A stretch of 64,000 nucleotides of DNA, from positions 38,022,370 through 38,086,369 of the forward strand of contig NC_135168.1 in NCBI RefSeq assembly GCF_041146795.1, in the 5' to 3' direction. The DNA comes from Maylandia zebra. Taxonomy: Eukaryota; Chordata; Actinopteri; Cichliformes; Cichlidae. The notes under the pieces were generated by a model. That model worked only from the letters and a program-made list of their open reading frames with translations, was not told where the DNA came from and did no database searches. Made by a program: the position numbers and the translations under genes. Of the stretch, positions 1-25,470 are shown piece by piece; the stretch's first letter is position 1, and each line of letters begins with the position of its first letter.

Positions 1-860
1 TTACCCCCTCGGGACTCGCTCATCTGATTAAGAACCAAGTAGCATCAATGTAGCCATGAGAGAGGGTTTAATTGCAATAGTTGAGGCCTGCTGTTTTGTT
101 TATTGTGTGTTTACCCCCGAGGCTGAGGGTAAATGAGACGATAATGTAATAGTGTGTTCCAGATAGCGCTCTGCCCTTTGCGGGACTGTGACATCAGCTC
201 AATAAATTCTGTGTGTATCCACAGAAAATGTCATTTGTGTCTTAAGACAGTTTAGGTCCTGGATTATTTTACATTAATCTATACAGACATGATCTGCGAA
301 GAGTAAATAGATTTATTTTATGTTCTTAGTAGAACAGTCATTGTCGGATTAGTGTTTCCCCTTTATTCTGAGAGTAAAGGTTAACCCTGCAGGCAGCCAC
401 ACTTACTCACTCACTTGCTGGTTAACTTACGGCCAAGTCAGGCGATGCCTTCAATGTGTCACATGTTTCTTTCTTGCTAAAGTGAGAGCTGAGGGGATCA
501 TGCTGACAGCACATGCTGTGAGCTTGCCAAAGTCATGCATTTCTTTTCTTTTTTTTGTTTGTTTGTTTTAATAAAGATTTAGTTCTCAGACAAGACAGTA
601 AAAGCGTTAGGTGATAATAAAATCTAAGGAATCTGTATAGCTACACAAGACCAAAAATATCCCTTTCATAGTATCGGAATTAACTCTGAACCGACATTAA
701 GTGCTTAAGAGTATCACTGGAGGTAAATCTGATTGTTGCTTGAATAAAATAGAAGCCACATCTTAAATGTAGCTATATTGCATATTAAGGTTAAGCTTAG
801 CATTTATTCCAATTTTGTTGACTCCATTTTACATTTTCTCTTTCAACTCCACTTTTGTAG
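1..860. other. Presumed atp7a intron upstream of the first visible exon
   Basis: No coding exon could be recognised here. The next exon, at 861, begins in the middle of the first metal-binding domain of ATP7A, so this stretch should be intron and the exon with the first CxxC motif should lie before the window. An AATAAA-type hexamer near 200-206 could instead mark the 3' end of another transcript, but nothing else supports that. Confidence 0.5.
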
Positions 861-12753
<11,893 letters not shown>

Positions 12754-14250
12754 ATCTGAGGAGCTTACAATAGAAAGTGCGTTTATTCCAGGCTGGGCCA
12801 TGCTAAGTCAAAAGGGTTACATTGAATAATGGCCCTTCCATCTGCTGTAGGTGCCCTCAGGCCAGCACTGTTTACGTGAAGAAAGCTTTCCCTTGTTTTC
12901 TTTTAGCCCAACCCACTGATCACACTCTTCAGACTATGATGAGATGGGTTTTGTTGAGGTTACGCTCTTGGGGACACTCTTAGACAAACTCATTGACACT
13001 ACAATCCACAACTCTCCCGTGTCAGCTTCTTCAGAGCCATGAAGCAGGTGCCACATCCAGGAAGCAGAGCTGTGATCATCGTTGCAACTTTACAATCTTG
13101 AACATCTATCCAAAGACATTTAAACAGTGGTTCCCTTCCTAAGAGTGGACAGAGTAGAGTTTTATTTTAGTTAATCTCCCTAAATGGAAAAGTGTTGTAT
13201 AATTATATTCCAAACTATTTATACTATTATTTATCTATTTTTTTTTCACTACATCAATGTAAAACATGAAGTTCTTGAATCCAAATGTAAATTATGATTT
13301 TGACGTTCCCAAAAAATGTGTGATTGCTTAGAAAAGTTATGCATAAAAACTTTATAACAAGCTGCAAAAGGGATTGTTAAGCAAAACTAAGGAGTGAGAT
13401 GTGAATGTCAGTGTTACCTAAAGTGCCAGTTGAAGTGCCACCCGGCAATTCCAACACATTCCAAAGATAGCAGCATTCAGAGGTTATCTTGGACTTGATC
13501 TTCACAAAGTGTGAGCAGAGGTCTGCTGAAGGTCGATTTAAGCTCTAGTTTCAGCACGCGTCAACTCGCTCCAGCTGTAGTCAGTCATCTGTCAATGTAT
13601 GTGAAGATTGTTTGCTGTTGCAGTGAAGCAGAAGTTGTTACATGGATTATGATGTTCTTGGATGTCTTTGAGTTGTTGCAATTAGGCTTGTGTTTTGAAA
13701 TGGCTGAACTCTAAATGCCGTCGTGTCCATCCTTGTGTCTGCAGTAAGCAAGGTTGTGTTACTGTCGTTAATGCAAGGCTGTCACTTTCTCAGCTTTTTT
13801 TCTTTCCTTTTTAATAGGATTGATGCTGTTGCACTTGATCAAAGAGACTCAGCACGAACAGAGTAAACACAGCTGTGTCCCAGCAGTCCGCCAAACAAGT
13901 TACTGAGAAGCAAACGCTAGAATAATAGTAATAGTTCAGTACTATTTAGATCCCACCAGATTTGAGGAGGATGCTGAACAGCCACTGCTGTTGTGAATCA
14001 TTAGAAAACAGTTGAGCTATTTTGGTTTCCGAATTATTTCTCTCTTGCTTTTCCTCCTGATGAGAAGTACATCAGCACGTCCTGCCACTTCCCCATGATG
14101 CACTCTGGTCTGGTCAGTTCTGCCAGAATGCTGTTTTTGTGCAATGCCTTTTTCAAGTGTCCATAAGGCCTCAGATATCTGTGTCCATGTTTGCGCGTTC
14201 TTCTGAACATTGTGTGCCTTTTAGAATAAAAATGCTTTCGTAACATCACA
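12754..14250 (+). other. atp7a: atp7a 3' untranslated region
   Basis: This region follows the atp7a stop codon, has no convincing ORF and runs to an AATAAA polyadenylation signal at 14225-14230. The inferred 3'UTR is about 1.5 kb. Its exact end is inferred from the signal only. Confidence 0.6.
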
Positions 14251-15499
14251 TTGCTGTTTTTGCTTTAAGCCACTAGATGGCACTGTGGATCAACAACGAC
14301 CCTCGCTGTGGGATTTTATCAAGTTTATTTCATCTGGTTAGTCAAAACATTACATCACCCCAGTGTACTGCAAAACAATCAGAAAACATTCTTTGTCACA
14401 GTATTTTAAAAATTATTAATGCAAGCTATAAATGACTTCCTCTCGAGTTGATTCGTCTCGCTTTGGCTGTGTTGAAATTTCATTTGATTTGGTAAATTGA
14501 ATTTTCTTAATTGTTAGAGTTAACTGATCAAGCACGGACTGAAATCGGTGTGGTTCTAAAAATGTGCAGCACTTGGAAATCTGCTACAACATTGTGCTTT
14601 TCTAGACACACCGCAAACAGCTGGAATTGGAAAGTGCTACATTCATTCACCATGAACACGAGAATAACAAATTTCACTTCAAATAAACTGGAGAGAGCTC
14701 CAGGGCGTCTCTCTGAAAACACTGAAAATCTAGAATTGTAATTTTACAGCGATAAATTCAAAGAGATTACAGAGTTTAAACATTTAAAAACACCTCACAA
14801 AAAATTACATCATATGGGAAGGAGTCTGTAAATATTTCAAAAACATTTAATTTTTGTTGAATGCACGCTGGGTTCCAGAAACACATTTGAGTTGGGTTAA
14901 AGGTGTGAGTTTTGTTGCTTTGAGTTAATCTTTGTTCTTTTTTTCTCCCACTCGTGATTTTAAAAATGTCCGGTGATGCGCTTGGCCTGGCACCGAAAGC
15001 GAGTTTACAACAGTTTACAGACACATTCTTTTAGACACAACAGGTTAATCAACTGTGTCCAAACACGCGTTATCTGAATCCTGACTGCAGAACAAAAGTA
15101 CAGAGCGTAAAATCTACCTGCTTTATCAGCTCGCTTGGCTTGAACTTGGTCATGGCATGTGCAGATATGACTGAGGTGCCGATAAAGTAAAAGGGGGCGC
15201 TGGAGGTCTTTGCTTCAGATATCTTTTTGGCTGGGAGTTTGTGCATTCCTCAAACTCACCGGACTCGAAATGTGTTACTGTTTGAAGTTTTCAAAGCAGG
15301 CAGAGTGTTAGCGAGATGAACCATTTAGGTGTGGCGTTGACAAATAGCATCCATGAGAAGTCTATAACATCTATAACATCTATATCTGACACTCTAAATG
15401 CATATAACGATGTAAAAACACTTCTGCCACCTTGTGTTGTTATTAGATCTCTCATACTAGAATTGGGCTCGGTAGAAGTAAGAACCAGCGTGTTTTTTC
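14251..15499. other. Spacer between the convergent atp7a and sfxn1 genes
   Basis: No gene, RNA or mobile element was recognised. A second minus-strand AATAAA at 14324-14329 could give sfxn1 a longer alternative 3'UTR that almost meets the atp7a transcript end. Confidence 0.4.
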
Positions 15500-16268
15500 T
15501 GAAATGATTGATATGAATTTAACATTTATTGTCAGTGTTCCTGAACACAGCCTCTGTGTCACTAAAGAGGCAGAAGAATACTTTTCAACAAGCCAGAGAG
15601 TGGTTTGTTCACACGTGTCTGGCAATTAGAATAAATAGAACAATAAACACTGATTATTCAGACATGAAATAGCACCGTGCTGGCCTATTATAACATCCCA
15701 TTTTAAAGGGTGTATCCCTGGAGAAGGCTTGTTTAGTATCACTCATTTGGCAGGTGAGTTAAAGTGAACACCAGGAGGTTGAAATCCTTGACAGAGGTTT
15801 AAAAAGTACAGATTTGGCAAATGTAATCAGATCTGACTAGTCAGAATAAAGACCAGAAAAAAGAAAAACCGCCGGGCAGACAGATGTGACAGTGGTTTCA
15901 TGGCAACATAAGATCAACAAGTCACAGACATTAAAGTAATAAAAACATGGCACAGAAGAAAACCTTACGATGGGCCACTAAACATCTGTCGAGATAAACA
16001 TCAAACTTTTGATCCCGCTTGGAGAACATCTTCAGCAGTTTCAGTAAAATCTACAATCACTGACAAACGTGAACAGCTCATTACAAAGAGGCTGACAGCG
16101 AGGGGGAGTCCTCAGATATCCATCTGGATCGGTGGAGGTGAGGAGAGAAAAACTTAACTTTGGCACACTGAATGAGGAGAGCTGGCAGAGACGTGAGGAG
16201 CGAGCCTGCAGCTGTGTTATGGCAGTGTTCGGATGAGGTTGGGCGGTGATTGGGGGGGTTGCACACAC
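15500..16268 (-). other. sfxn1: sfxn1 3' untranslated region
   Basis: This lies downstream of the sfxn1 stop on the minus strand. A minus-strand AATAAA at 15525-15530 predicts a 3'UTR of roughly 750 nt. Confidence 0.5.
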
Positions 16269-19200
16269 TCATAGCCCTTTGTTGAAGTAAACCCTCTCCA
16301 CTCCTGGGTGGTTGGCACGGATTTTCTCCTGCAGCTCCGGCTCCAAGCGGCTGACTGACATAGAGCTGGATTAGAGGGCAAAAAATAAATAAAAGGGGTT
16401 AATGGGTCAAATGCATACAATGTAGGCATGTAATGCATCCTTTTTGGCAGAAAAAGACTCATGCACACTCTGCATATAGTCACATAATAATAAGATGATT
16501 TACTACTAATAACTTCAAAATGGTTCACTCACCTTTTCTGAGGGAATAAAGCACAACAGAGTGGTGTGGCAAACACGAGGCTGAAAAACAAGAAACGGAA
16601 ATGATGAGCTCACGTGTTTTTAAATTAAAGGCCTCTCGAGCTCACCGAGATTCAAACTTAGAGATTTTTAGTAGATACACCTATGGTATCAATTTAAAGC
16701 TCTTATGTTGCTTGGTTCTCAAGTTATCACATTTGCAAACTTACGTGTCCACACCGCCTGGCCAGGTGATAACAATGCCCCATCAGCTTAGTATAGATGA
16801 GGGGTAACAAAAGCCCCCCAAGAACTATGTCTCAGACTCTGCAGGCCTCAGTCAGCATGTTGAATTTAAGAAGTTCATGACAGCACAATTAGAAAAAGAC
16901 TGAACGGGTATGGTGTCTTTGGACAGGTTTCCAGGAAAAAGCCCGTTCTCTTTAAAAAGAACATGGTAGCTTAAGTTTGCAAAGTTGCATCTGAATAAAC
17001 CTCAAGCTTTCTGGAGCAACTCAACCAGAACATACCAGCACACCTGATACCAACTGTCAGGGAGGATGGTGGAGGGCTGATGATTTGGAAAGCCTGTTTT
17101 GCAGCATCAGGTTGTAGAAACCCTGCAGTCACTGAGTTAACAGTGAACGCATCTGTATACCAAAGTGTTCTAGAGTCATGTGAAAGTCATGAAAGTCATG
17201 TGACAGGACGATAATCCCAAGCACAGAAAAAAGGTGCAATGGCCGAGTCAGAGTCTGACTGAAATACTGTGACATTGTGGCATTAATGAATGCCTGCAAA
17301 CCTGAATGAACTGAAGCAACGCTGTAGGGAAGAATGGACCAAACTGTTTACATAAACTCACACATTTACACAGACACACTGCTGTGATGGTGGAAGCTTC
17401 TATAAAACAAGGTTTACATCATTTCAAAAAATGATGTAAATGTCCATTTATCAGGATCTTATTGAGGGGAGATACTGATATCAGTCTGATACTAATACCA
17501 GTGCTGGTACTGAAATTATTTGTATTTTGATCAATCTGTCCACCTATAACTTATAACAGAGGTCTCAATCACGCAGCCTAGGGGGGCAAAAGTATTTGAA
17601 ATTTTAAAAAAACAAACAAGACAATATGTGTGGGTGTTTTCTTGTTTGATTCATTGTTTTTTTTTTTTACTACTTGAACACTAAAGTGGCCCTCCAACGA
17701 GATGACAGCGGCAGCAGCGGCCCACTGGTCATTTAAGTTTGAGACCCCTGATCTATAACATCACAGGGAGGGGGAACAGCTTTAAACCTGCATTCTATCA
17801 GAAGGCCACCAGATGGCGATAGCTCTGATTATAGAAATCTCCATGAAAAGCTTTCATTCTTGACCTCTGTGAACACTGCTGAGTTTATGGGATCAATTAC
17901 TTCTTTAGGGGCACATCAAATAAAAAAATGAAACCTATTCTGTAAATCTTGGTCGTACCATGTTTCAAAATGGAGGATTACCTAAGATATGGAAATCACA
18001 CACTCATGAGCTAACTAGTTATCAATCAGAGCCAGAGTCCGTGTCACATCCATTTTCTGGCGAGCAAGATGGCAGCGACAAAAACGTTCATCTCGAAGCT
18101 TCAAAATGGGAATCTAGAAACTAACAGGTGATGTCACACCTTCAATTTACGAGGGGCAGCCAATTAGAAGAAAGTCGGCATAAATGGAGGGCATATACAC
18201 TACCTGCAAACCAAAAGCACAAAGCACTGTTGAAGCACTGATAAACACCAGGTGTACTGTAATTTCATCCTTGTGGGTGCAGAAACATCTGCACATTATT
18301 TAAGTAATGAAGCATGTATGTAAACTTCCATTACACATTGTGGAAGTGTGTGGATTAGCGTTCTCCTAAAAGGAGCCTGCTTCCCCATTTTTGTGGATTA
18401 GCTTGCAGAATGTGGTCCTGATCACAGTCATGTGAGTTACACAAGACTTTAACTGGTCGCACCGAGGGCTCGTGAGGCAACGCCGAGTAGGAAGCACAAA
18501 GTGAAAAGCTGGGTGATGATGTGCGAGTCATCATTAAAGAAAAAAAAGGAAGCAGCAGATTCAGTTTCATGTAAAAAAATAATTAAGTTATTGAGCCACA
18601 CACGGGCTAAAGCATCTTCATATCGTTATCCACTGAGCTAACAAATTTTATGAGGGCATTTTATTAGGGGCATTACACTACACTGTAAATGGAAGCATTT
18701 ATCATCAGTGTGATCTTATGTTATGATTGTGGGGTGTTTGTAGTAGAAAGAAGACTGCACATGATGGTGAACGTATCAGGTGAACTATCTCTGGCAACTC
18801 ACCAGAATCCCACCAGGCTGACTTGAATAGGTGCATTCATCCATGGGAACCTCTGAAAAAGGCCAGGCAGAAAAAAATGAGTGAGAGGCACAAAAGCGGC
18901 AGAGAATCCGAGAGCGGCCTCATGCACTCGGGGCTTTTGGTCTCTCTAATATGTGATCATAAAAAGGAGCTAGGCAGTTAATGATCGTCTAACTTACTGA
19001 CATTTAATGCAACAAATGCATTTCTCATATTTTGTCTTAACTCAGGCGTGTGCTTACCCTCAGAAAGGCCTTCTTTTCCAAATGGTTCATTAAAAATGGG
19101 GGAATAGCTGAAAAGAGAGGAAAACTGATTTTATTTCTGAAATTAATAATAATATCTGAAGCCAGATGTTAAAGTGAGAAAACACTTCCATACCCATTCC

Positions 19201-22200
19201 CGGAGAAGCCATGAGAATCCTGGAAACCACAACCTGAGAGATGGCCTGCTGCGCAGCCTTTGATGACTCTCCTAACCTGTTGTCATTTTCATCCATTATA
19301 GGTATACCATGCTGAAGCTCTCTGAAGACAACAAGCAAAACTGGTAACAGTTCTGGAGATAGATGACTGTGAATGCTGAATGCTCTGAATAATATGCATG
19401 GAAATGCACAAGAGCTCCTGCTGAAGAACCTGGAAACTGAAATGAAATACAGCAACAGCTGGGAAATAAAGTGGAGGAAGAGGCTGTGTAATGCATCTTA
19501 CTTCGATAAATTAAATGTCAGGAAACCTGTTTTTCATGAAAACAACTGAAGTGTTCTTATAAAAGTGAAAACACTGAATGCAATTTCACTGCATGCTGTA
19601 AACCATGAACAGCACATGTATGAATTTATCATATCACGGGGACTCCTCACACAGATGGACGAACTCCCCGTTCTTCATAGTAATACATCAGAAACAGCAA
19701 TGAGCAGACAAATATTTAAGATTTAATTAAAGTATGGAAATCTGAGTGTATGACCTGAAAACACAGAACAATGACACCCTCTAGTAAACTACACATTTTC
19801 AGTCATTAACTAGTTGCTTATTAGCATTTATATCACTAACCTTTTTGCACTTCTTAGCACCTTTGTCTGCACGACAGCACATTAGGTTTTCCATCAGTAG
19901 CCTTCTACCTACTGCTTACAGATACTCCGCATGAATTATGATCTTAAAAGACTTTCCTATCCAAATAATACCAAAAAATATCACTCAAAGTCATGTCTCT
20001 TAAACTGAGAACATGTTAACAGTTCTATAGTAAAGTCTGGACCTGATTATCCAATGGTGTAGAGGCCATGCAAGACGCAAAAGCCCCAAAAGCATAACAG
20101 AATTTTATTTTCTTAAACTTTATATCTTGAAATCATATTTTCAAAAGCATTTGATTTTTTTATCATAACAAAATGATATCATTGGTAGAATACAGTAGTG
20201 CAGTAGTAGTAGTTTCTCCCCTGCGCTACCGAGATTAGCAGTCACTCCCAAACTCAGCTAACTATCCTGCATACAGAACTTCCAAAACAAAGGAAACAAG
20301 GAGAAGTCGAGATATCAAATGACAAAAATGGAATCTGAAAGTTTAAGGAAAATTCCCATTTCTTGTTCAACATATTCAGAAGGAAAGAAAATAAATGGCT
20401 CTTAAGTTTGAAGTTGCTGAGACGTTAAAGCAGGGTGACACCCAAGTAGCAGCACCTCACAATCACAGTGGATTTATAATCTGAAACTCTGATTGAATCC
20501 AAATAAAGAATCCATGCGGGCCCTTATCGGTGAACGACCTGCTGCAAGCATCCAGGAAATATTTCTGCTTTCCCTGCATTATTATTTTTTTCCAAAAAAG
20601 AGAAAAAAAAGATGTTTTAACGATGCCTTTTACAATTAGAGACATCCCAAATGTGTGCGTTTCCAGGGAAAAGCTTTCTGGGCATTAATTACTGTTTTAA
20701 TACCCATCCAGGAGCAGCACTGTGAAAAAGAGCAACAGATAGAGGGAGAGACAATCAAAATAGCATTGTCCTTATAAAAACATGAAACAGCTCTGACTGC
20801 TTGATTATTCATTATCATTTCACTAAGGTGCAGTGTTCTCCATTTATAACTATTCCTGTATGACATTGAAGAAAGGAAAACAAATCATCAGAACATCAAA
20901 ACAAGCTGAGCCCAGGGTTCAGTAACTTGATGTTCTGGTCATGGTTCGTAACCAACTTGGAGTTTGACACTATTAACACACATGAAACTTCTCTGCTCTT
21001 CTCAAGTTGTCAGTTCATTATAGCACAAAAGTACTGCAGTTAGGAGAACTCAGGACGATTTAAATAATGTCATCAAGCCAGTGTGTCGCTCCTCCTGTAC
21101 TGGAGGTATGACACTGACTCTAATCATATCATCTTTGAGACCGAGCGAATCTTTAGTATAAATATTGCATTAAGAGTGGATGGACAGATGGACAGACCAG
21201 TGATCTTTACCTTTGTCGCATCAGCGGGATGTTGATACAGTTAGCAGCAGCTACAGCAGCAAATGGAACAAACCGTCCGATCAGCGGTGAAACGTGCTGC
21301 AGCGGGAGGAAAGGAGGAAGCTCAGATGTAAACATAGCTTGAAGAATTCACGCCAATATTTCAGATGCTTTACAGAAAGGCCTTTCTGCCGCAAAGTCCA
21401 AATAAAAGCTCGCATGACAACATGATTACTGAGCGTGATGCTCTAAACAACATGGGCTTTCAGTGAGAAACAATTCATGTGTGGCTAACTTCATACCAGC
21501 ACACCCACATGTCTGAAGTCAAAGCATTAATAGGAGATGTAGGATGGGGTTAGATGAACTGATACCTTTGTTAGTGCATTTAGTCCTAGAGCGGTGGCAA
21601 CTGCCCCCGTGGTGGCAGACACATAAGCTGTGCCAAGCTGACTGCGAACAAAAGAGGCACCGGTCACGTCACACAAACAAAAACCACCGTCCACACCAGC
21701 ACTGTTAAATTAAGGGGTTAATATGTGCCGGCATCAGCGCCAAAGCAGCTGCCTCTTACCCGACGGTTATGGGAGCGTCACCACTCCTGTTGGTGTAATT
21801 CACTATTGCGTTGAAAGACTGATTGATCCACTGCCAGAACAGCACAGCAGGAGTTGTCCTGTAAATTGAAAATACAGTTTGAAATCATTAAAAATGTGCA
21901 TTACTGGGTGTAAACAGATATTTGTACTCTCCTGTGTGGGAATGCCATCATCCCAACAAGCACCAATAACACTGGCTCCTTCTATAAGCAAAAACAGCAA
22001 TGCTGCATGCACTACACCAGCCCTGTGAAACTTTAGCAGCAAAATTTAAACCAGCATGTGTGAATTTCCCTCGAGGACATGCTCTGCTGCTTAAAAAGAA
22101 GCTATAATAGGCCTGGGTGTGGCTGTGACAGTCTGACAATTAACTCGCACATGATCTTACTTATAAAATGTCATCATGCATCCAGTGATTGTCATGTTCA

Positions 22201-22588
22201 TTGGAACCTGTGCCGACATGCGGCCTATCAGGATCATCTTCTCTCCAGTGTCGGGATGGAAAGCTGAGTCAAAAACATACTTGGCTCTCCACAGTTCATC
22301 CTCCGTCAGCCCTGGAGAGACTATACCTTCCCTGCAAGACAGCGAGCGTGTAAAATCATATTTCTCGTTTTACACCGGCAGTGAGTTTACAGCCTGTTTC
22401 TGAAAAACTGGGCGGGCTGGTTACCTGTAATCGGTGATGATTTTGTGCGCGTGTGCTAGTTGTTCGTTTGTCAGGAGAATGTTCCTGGGATCTGTGACGG
22501 TGAAGAAATGTTTAGCCCGACCCACAAATGTGCTCTGGTCCCAGCGGGGCTCCTTGATGTTTATGGAAGTGGATAGCTCGGCTGCCAT
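16269..22588 (-). CDS. sfxn1: Sideroflexin-1, mitochondrial serine transporter
   Basis: Sideroflexin-1 is a multi-pass inner-membrane carrier that brings serine into mitochondria for one-carbon metabolism. Ten coding exons on the minus strand join in phase: 22588-22425, 22331-22161, 21858-21760, 21641-21566, 21296-21211, 19321-19194, 19107-19058, 18852-18803, 16580-16533 and 16365-16269. They give 322 aa, the same length as human SFXN1. The start [20 protein letters not shown] is followed by the conserved [58 protein letters not shown] and [16 protein letters not shown], and the protein ends in [16 protein letters not shown] near residue 38 favours SFXN1 over SFXN3. The ATG lies 6 nt inside its exon, so the 5'UTR is spliced. 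The 2.2 kb intron 16581-18802 carries transposon debris. Confidence 0.95.
16655..16800. repeat. Unclassified dispersed repeat (copy B)
   Basis: This is the inverted partner of copy A in atp7a. The 26-nt block 16661-16686 is the exact reverse complement of 9965-9990, with patchy similarity to about 16795. It lies in an sfxn1 intron. Confidence 0.55.
16870..17400 (+). mobile_element. Degenerate Tc1/mariner-type transposon remnant
   Basis: The plus strand keeps the order of words seen in fish Tc1-like transposase genes: a block reading [11 protein letters not shown], then FWSN, a glycine-rich GRMVEG block, and a later stretch resembling the QDDNPKH region. All are broken by stops and small indels. 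No terminal repeats were found, so the ends are estimates. It lies in the sfxn1 intron 16581-18802, antisense to the gene. Confidence 0.5.
17557..17750. mobile_element. Short non-autonomous hAT (Charlie-like) element
   Basis: The 194-bp unit begins CAGAGGTCTCAA and ends TTTGAGACCCCTG, which are imperfect terminal inverted repeats of the CAGRGGTCTCAA type. The flanking 8-mers ACTTATAA and ATCTATAA match at 6 of 8 positions, consistent with an aged hAT target duplication. It has no coding capacity. Confidence 0.75.
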
Positions 22589-22594
22589 TTTTAT

Positions 22595-24291
22595 CTGGGG
22601 AAACAAAATGTTACAGGCGCAATAAATGTATCCGATTTTGCACATGGTAATACTTATCATAGTCGTTTTCGTTTCCACACTTATATTCCTGGACTACAGC
22701 AGAGTGGCTGTGCATGAGTCACAGTTTGAAATAATCTTGGGCATTGATAAAATAGATGGATGAACTGCTACCGTGTCTCTGCTATATTTGAACCTTCAAA
22801 GTGGTTTCTACCACAAGTAGAATCACACACACAGATGTACTATGACAAAGTGCTTTCAAACATTCTCACACACACTCTGATTAATGCATCTCGGGCAACT
22901 CGACGTTCAGTACCTTTTCCAAGGATGTGTCAACATGTGGACCGGAAAAGCTGGAAATTAATTCACCAGGGCCCTGCTCCAGCACTTAGCAGAGGAGTTA
23001 GCTTCCCTTCGGGCTTCATTTCTCTTGCAGACAAAAGTCAGCAAGGGAGGACTGGCGGAGCACAATGCTTCTTTTGCCACGCTGCTAATTCAGCATAATG
23101 TGACTAAGTGAGGGCTGACCTAACAGGACTGCGAAACACCAAATTGCAACTGGGCACACACACCAACTCCCAGTCTGAAAAGCACCCTGCATGTATAGGA
23201 CAGCTGGGAAAGTGGCATTTTTAACCAAAAAGTTACAAACTGAGTAAAGTCTGTGGCTTTATTTGCTGTAACTGGGTACTTACCTAAAACTTTATTATAT
23301 TAATTAGTCTGAAAGCAGACAGAACTGGCTTGCAATGGAAAAACACCAGTGGATGGGTTTTTTTTTGTGGATGTGCATGCAGCATGCTGTTCCAACCCAG
23401 CTTGATCTGGATTTGTTCTTTGCCTCAGATGAACAACTGTGAGAAGGCATGCAGCAGCAATGAACTCGAACTGAAGCATGGCTGCTGGATCGGCTTAAAT
23501 AAGAAATCTGTGCAGTACAGAAAGCATGCTGTCGCTTTAAATTGAATTAAACTCAACGGGGGTTCTCACGAGATGTCAAAAAGCCTTCAGTGGCCCAATA
23601 AGACACAAAATTACTGCTGGAAAGAGATTAAAGGGCACTTCCTGGCCTCAAACCCCCGAGTTAGCGTGAATAATATGATGCCAAATCAGTAATAAATGCG
23701 CTGTGAAAGGAGTGAAGTTTGTACCGACACGGCCTTTGATCCATAAACGCACAGCTGGTTCTGCCCTCAGTCTCAGCCAATCAACGGCGGCCTGCGTGGC
23801 TACACATTAACCTGCAACTCCTTACAATCAATTGTTATGTATCCCACATATTTCAACCCCTGTATCAGCCTGGTATGTGCTATAATACAAAACGCGGCTC
23901 TCTGTGCGTGGTCGCAGGGTAATAACATGCCCCCTGAATGGATACGGTTTGTTGTCCAACCCGACGTAGACCAGTTAAATCTGGACTGTAACTGGAGGTG
24001 TTTCTGTGATCTGAAGAAGAAAAAAAGGCGCCAAAATCTTTCCCCAAAACAATGAAAATCAAGGTGCGACCGTTTTAAAAATGGCAAATTAGCCACTACA
24101 TCTGTCCAGCCCGTTAATTGTCCAGCTGTGCGCCCCAGATTCAACTAGTATCAGCCTGCCACATCCACACACGAGCAGTGGGATCCCGAGGAGCAAAAAG
24201 CTGTCTGATCACTGCTTGACACGTCGGACACACAAGCGCACACGGCACAAAACTGTCGGTCCGTTTTGGGAAACGAGCACAGGTTACTTAC
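22595..24291 (-). other. sfxn1: sfxn1 intron 1 (5'UTR intron)
   Basis: The minus-strand acceptor CCCCAG ends at 22595, 6 nt before the ATG. A donor GTAAGT at 24291-24286 is the best upstream partner. Nothing else was recognised in this 1.7 kb stretch. Confidence 0.5.
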
Positions 24292-24400
24292 TGCACGGTG
24301 GTCTCCGGAGGTCCGCAAGAGGAGTCCCTGAAAGGCTGCGGCCAGCTAATTTTCAATGCAGCAGTGTCAGCTCGGCCGGAGGGCGCACAGGAACCGCGAG
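24292..24400 (-). other. sfxn1: Probable sfxn1 non-coding first exon and promoter-proximal region
   Basis: The minus-strand sequence is CpG-rich and ends in a strong GTAAGT donor at 24291. It sits at the expected distance upstream of the coding start. The upstream edge is arbitrary, because no TATA box or start site could be fixed. Confidence 0.4.
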
Positions 24401-25186
24401 GGGCTTCACCGACAAAATAAAAGCCTTGCCTCGCTTCTTACTAGGGAAAAACATCTTATAATGACAGGAAAAAAAACACGCAGTGTTGATCCAATCTTTC
24501 GCAAAGCAGCAGGAGCTGTGATCAGCAGTCTGAGGGGAGAAACTGAGCTGCAATCCGCCAAATCCTTTAAATCATGCTTTTATTTTCAGCACTACATCCG
24601 CCGGTGCTCTGTGAACTATCGCTACATTGATTTTACAGGCAGTAAATCAGTAATATCGGTTAAAACTTCGGAGGATTTCCACACATGCACGTGTAATAAG
24701 CGGATATTAATAGTGGTCCATGACATGTGCATGAAAATTAAAGCAAACGAGAGGTTATTTGGTTAATATCAGAAATGCACAATAAAAAAGAAAAGTAAAA
24801 CATCATGCTGCAAACAATGTCCTACCTTTTTCCATGTTAAAAAAAACTGTGCAAAAATCCTGTTTTAGAAATTAAATAAACAAGAAAAACAGATGTTAAA
24901 ATGACCAGTTTACTGCAAATAGTCCACTCACAATAAAGCTCATTATCAGTGTCTGAGCTGATCACCTGCACCGATTTTGGGTGTCTGTTTCCATCTAGTG
25001 GTCACTCCTCGGGAATAATGTCATAAGCTGTACAAAAGGGGAAATAAATGACACAGCAACTCCAGTTTTAATTTTTTTTATAGCTGTGAGTGCAAAACAT
25101 TAAGTTATATTATTATTTTTATTTATTTTACATCTGATGTCATTTGTAGCAGTATTGCCTAGTTAAATGAAATACATTAACTCCCA
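24401..25186. other. Intergenic spacer, sfxn1 promoter side
   Basis: AT-rich DNA with short open frames that show no conserved features. I see no gene. Confidence 0.4.
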
Positions 25187-25470
25187 TCCCATATGGAAAA
25201 GAAATAGTAAAAACTTATATGTGATTACTCATGAAATTGGCCACTTTCATGAGTAAATCATATAAGGCTTACATGATTTACTCATGAAAGTGGCCACTTT
25301 CTCATTACTTTCATACATTGTTTTAGTAAGTATCCAAAACATACAAGTTTCATTATATAACTTTTCAAGGGATCTTATATCTGTTTTCACTCTTATATGC
25401 TTTTCATACAAGTTTCACACAAGACAGATACAAACTTTATAAGATTTATATATATCTTTTCCGTATGGGA
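25187..25470. mobile_element. MITE-like palindromic element
   Basis: A 284-bp unit with matching ends: TCCCATATGGAAAAGA at the left and the reverse complement of TCCCATACGGAAAAGA at the right. Inside, 25238-25261 and 25273-25296 form an exact 24-bp inverted repeat around a short loop, centred on TTTACTCATGAAAGTGGCC. No target duplication or coding capacity was found, so the superfamily is undetermined. Confidence 0.65.

Noticed and set aside
18000-18160. AAGATGGCAGCGAC stretch in an sfxn1 intron looking like a promoter or first exon
   Set aside because: It resembles dispersed fish repeat sequence, with no splice donor or ORF to support a gene.
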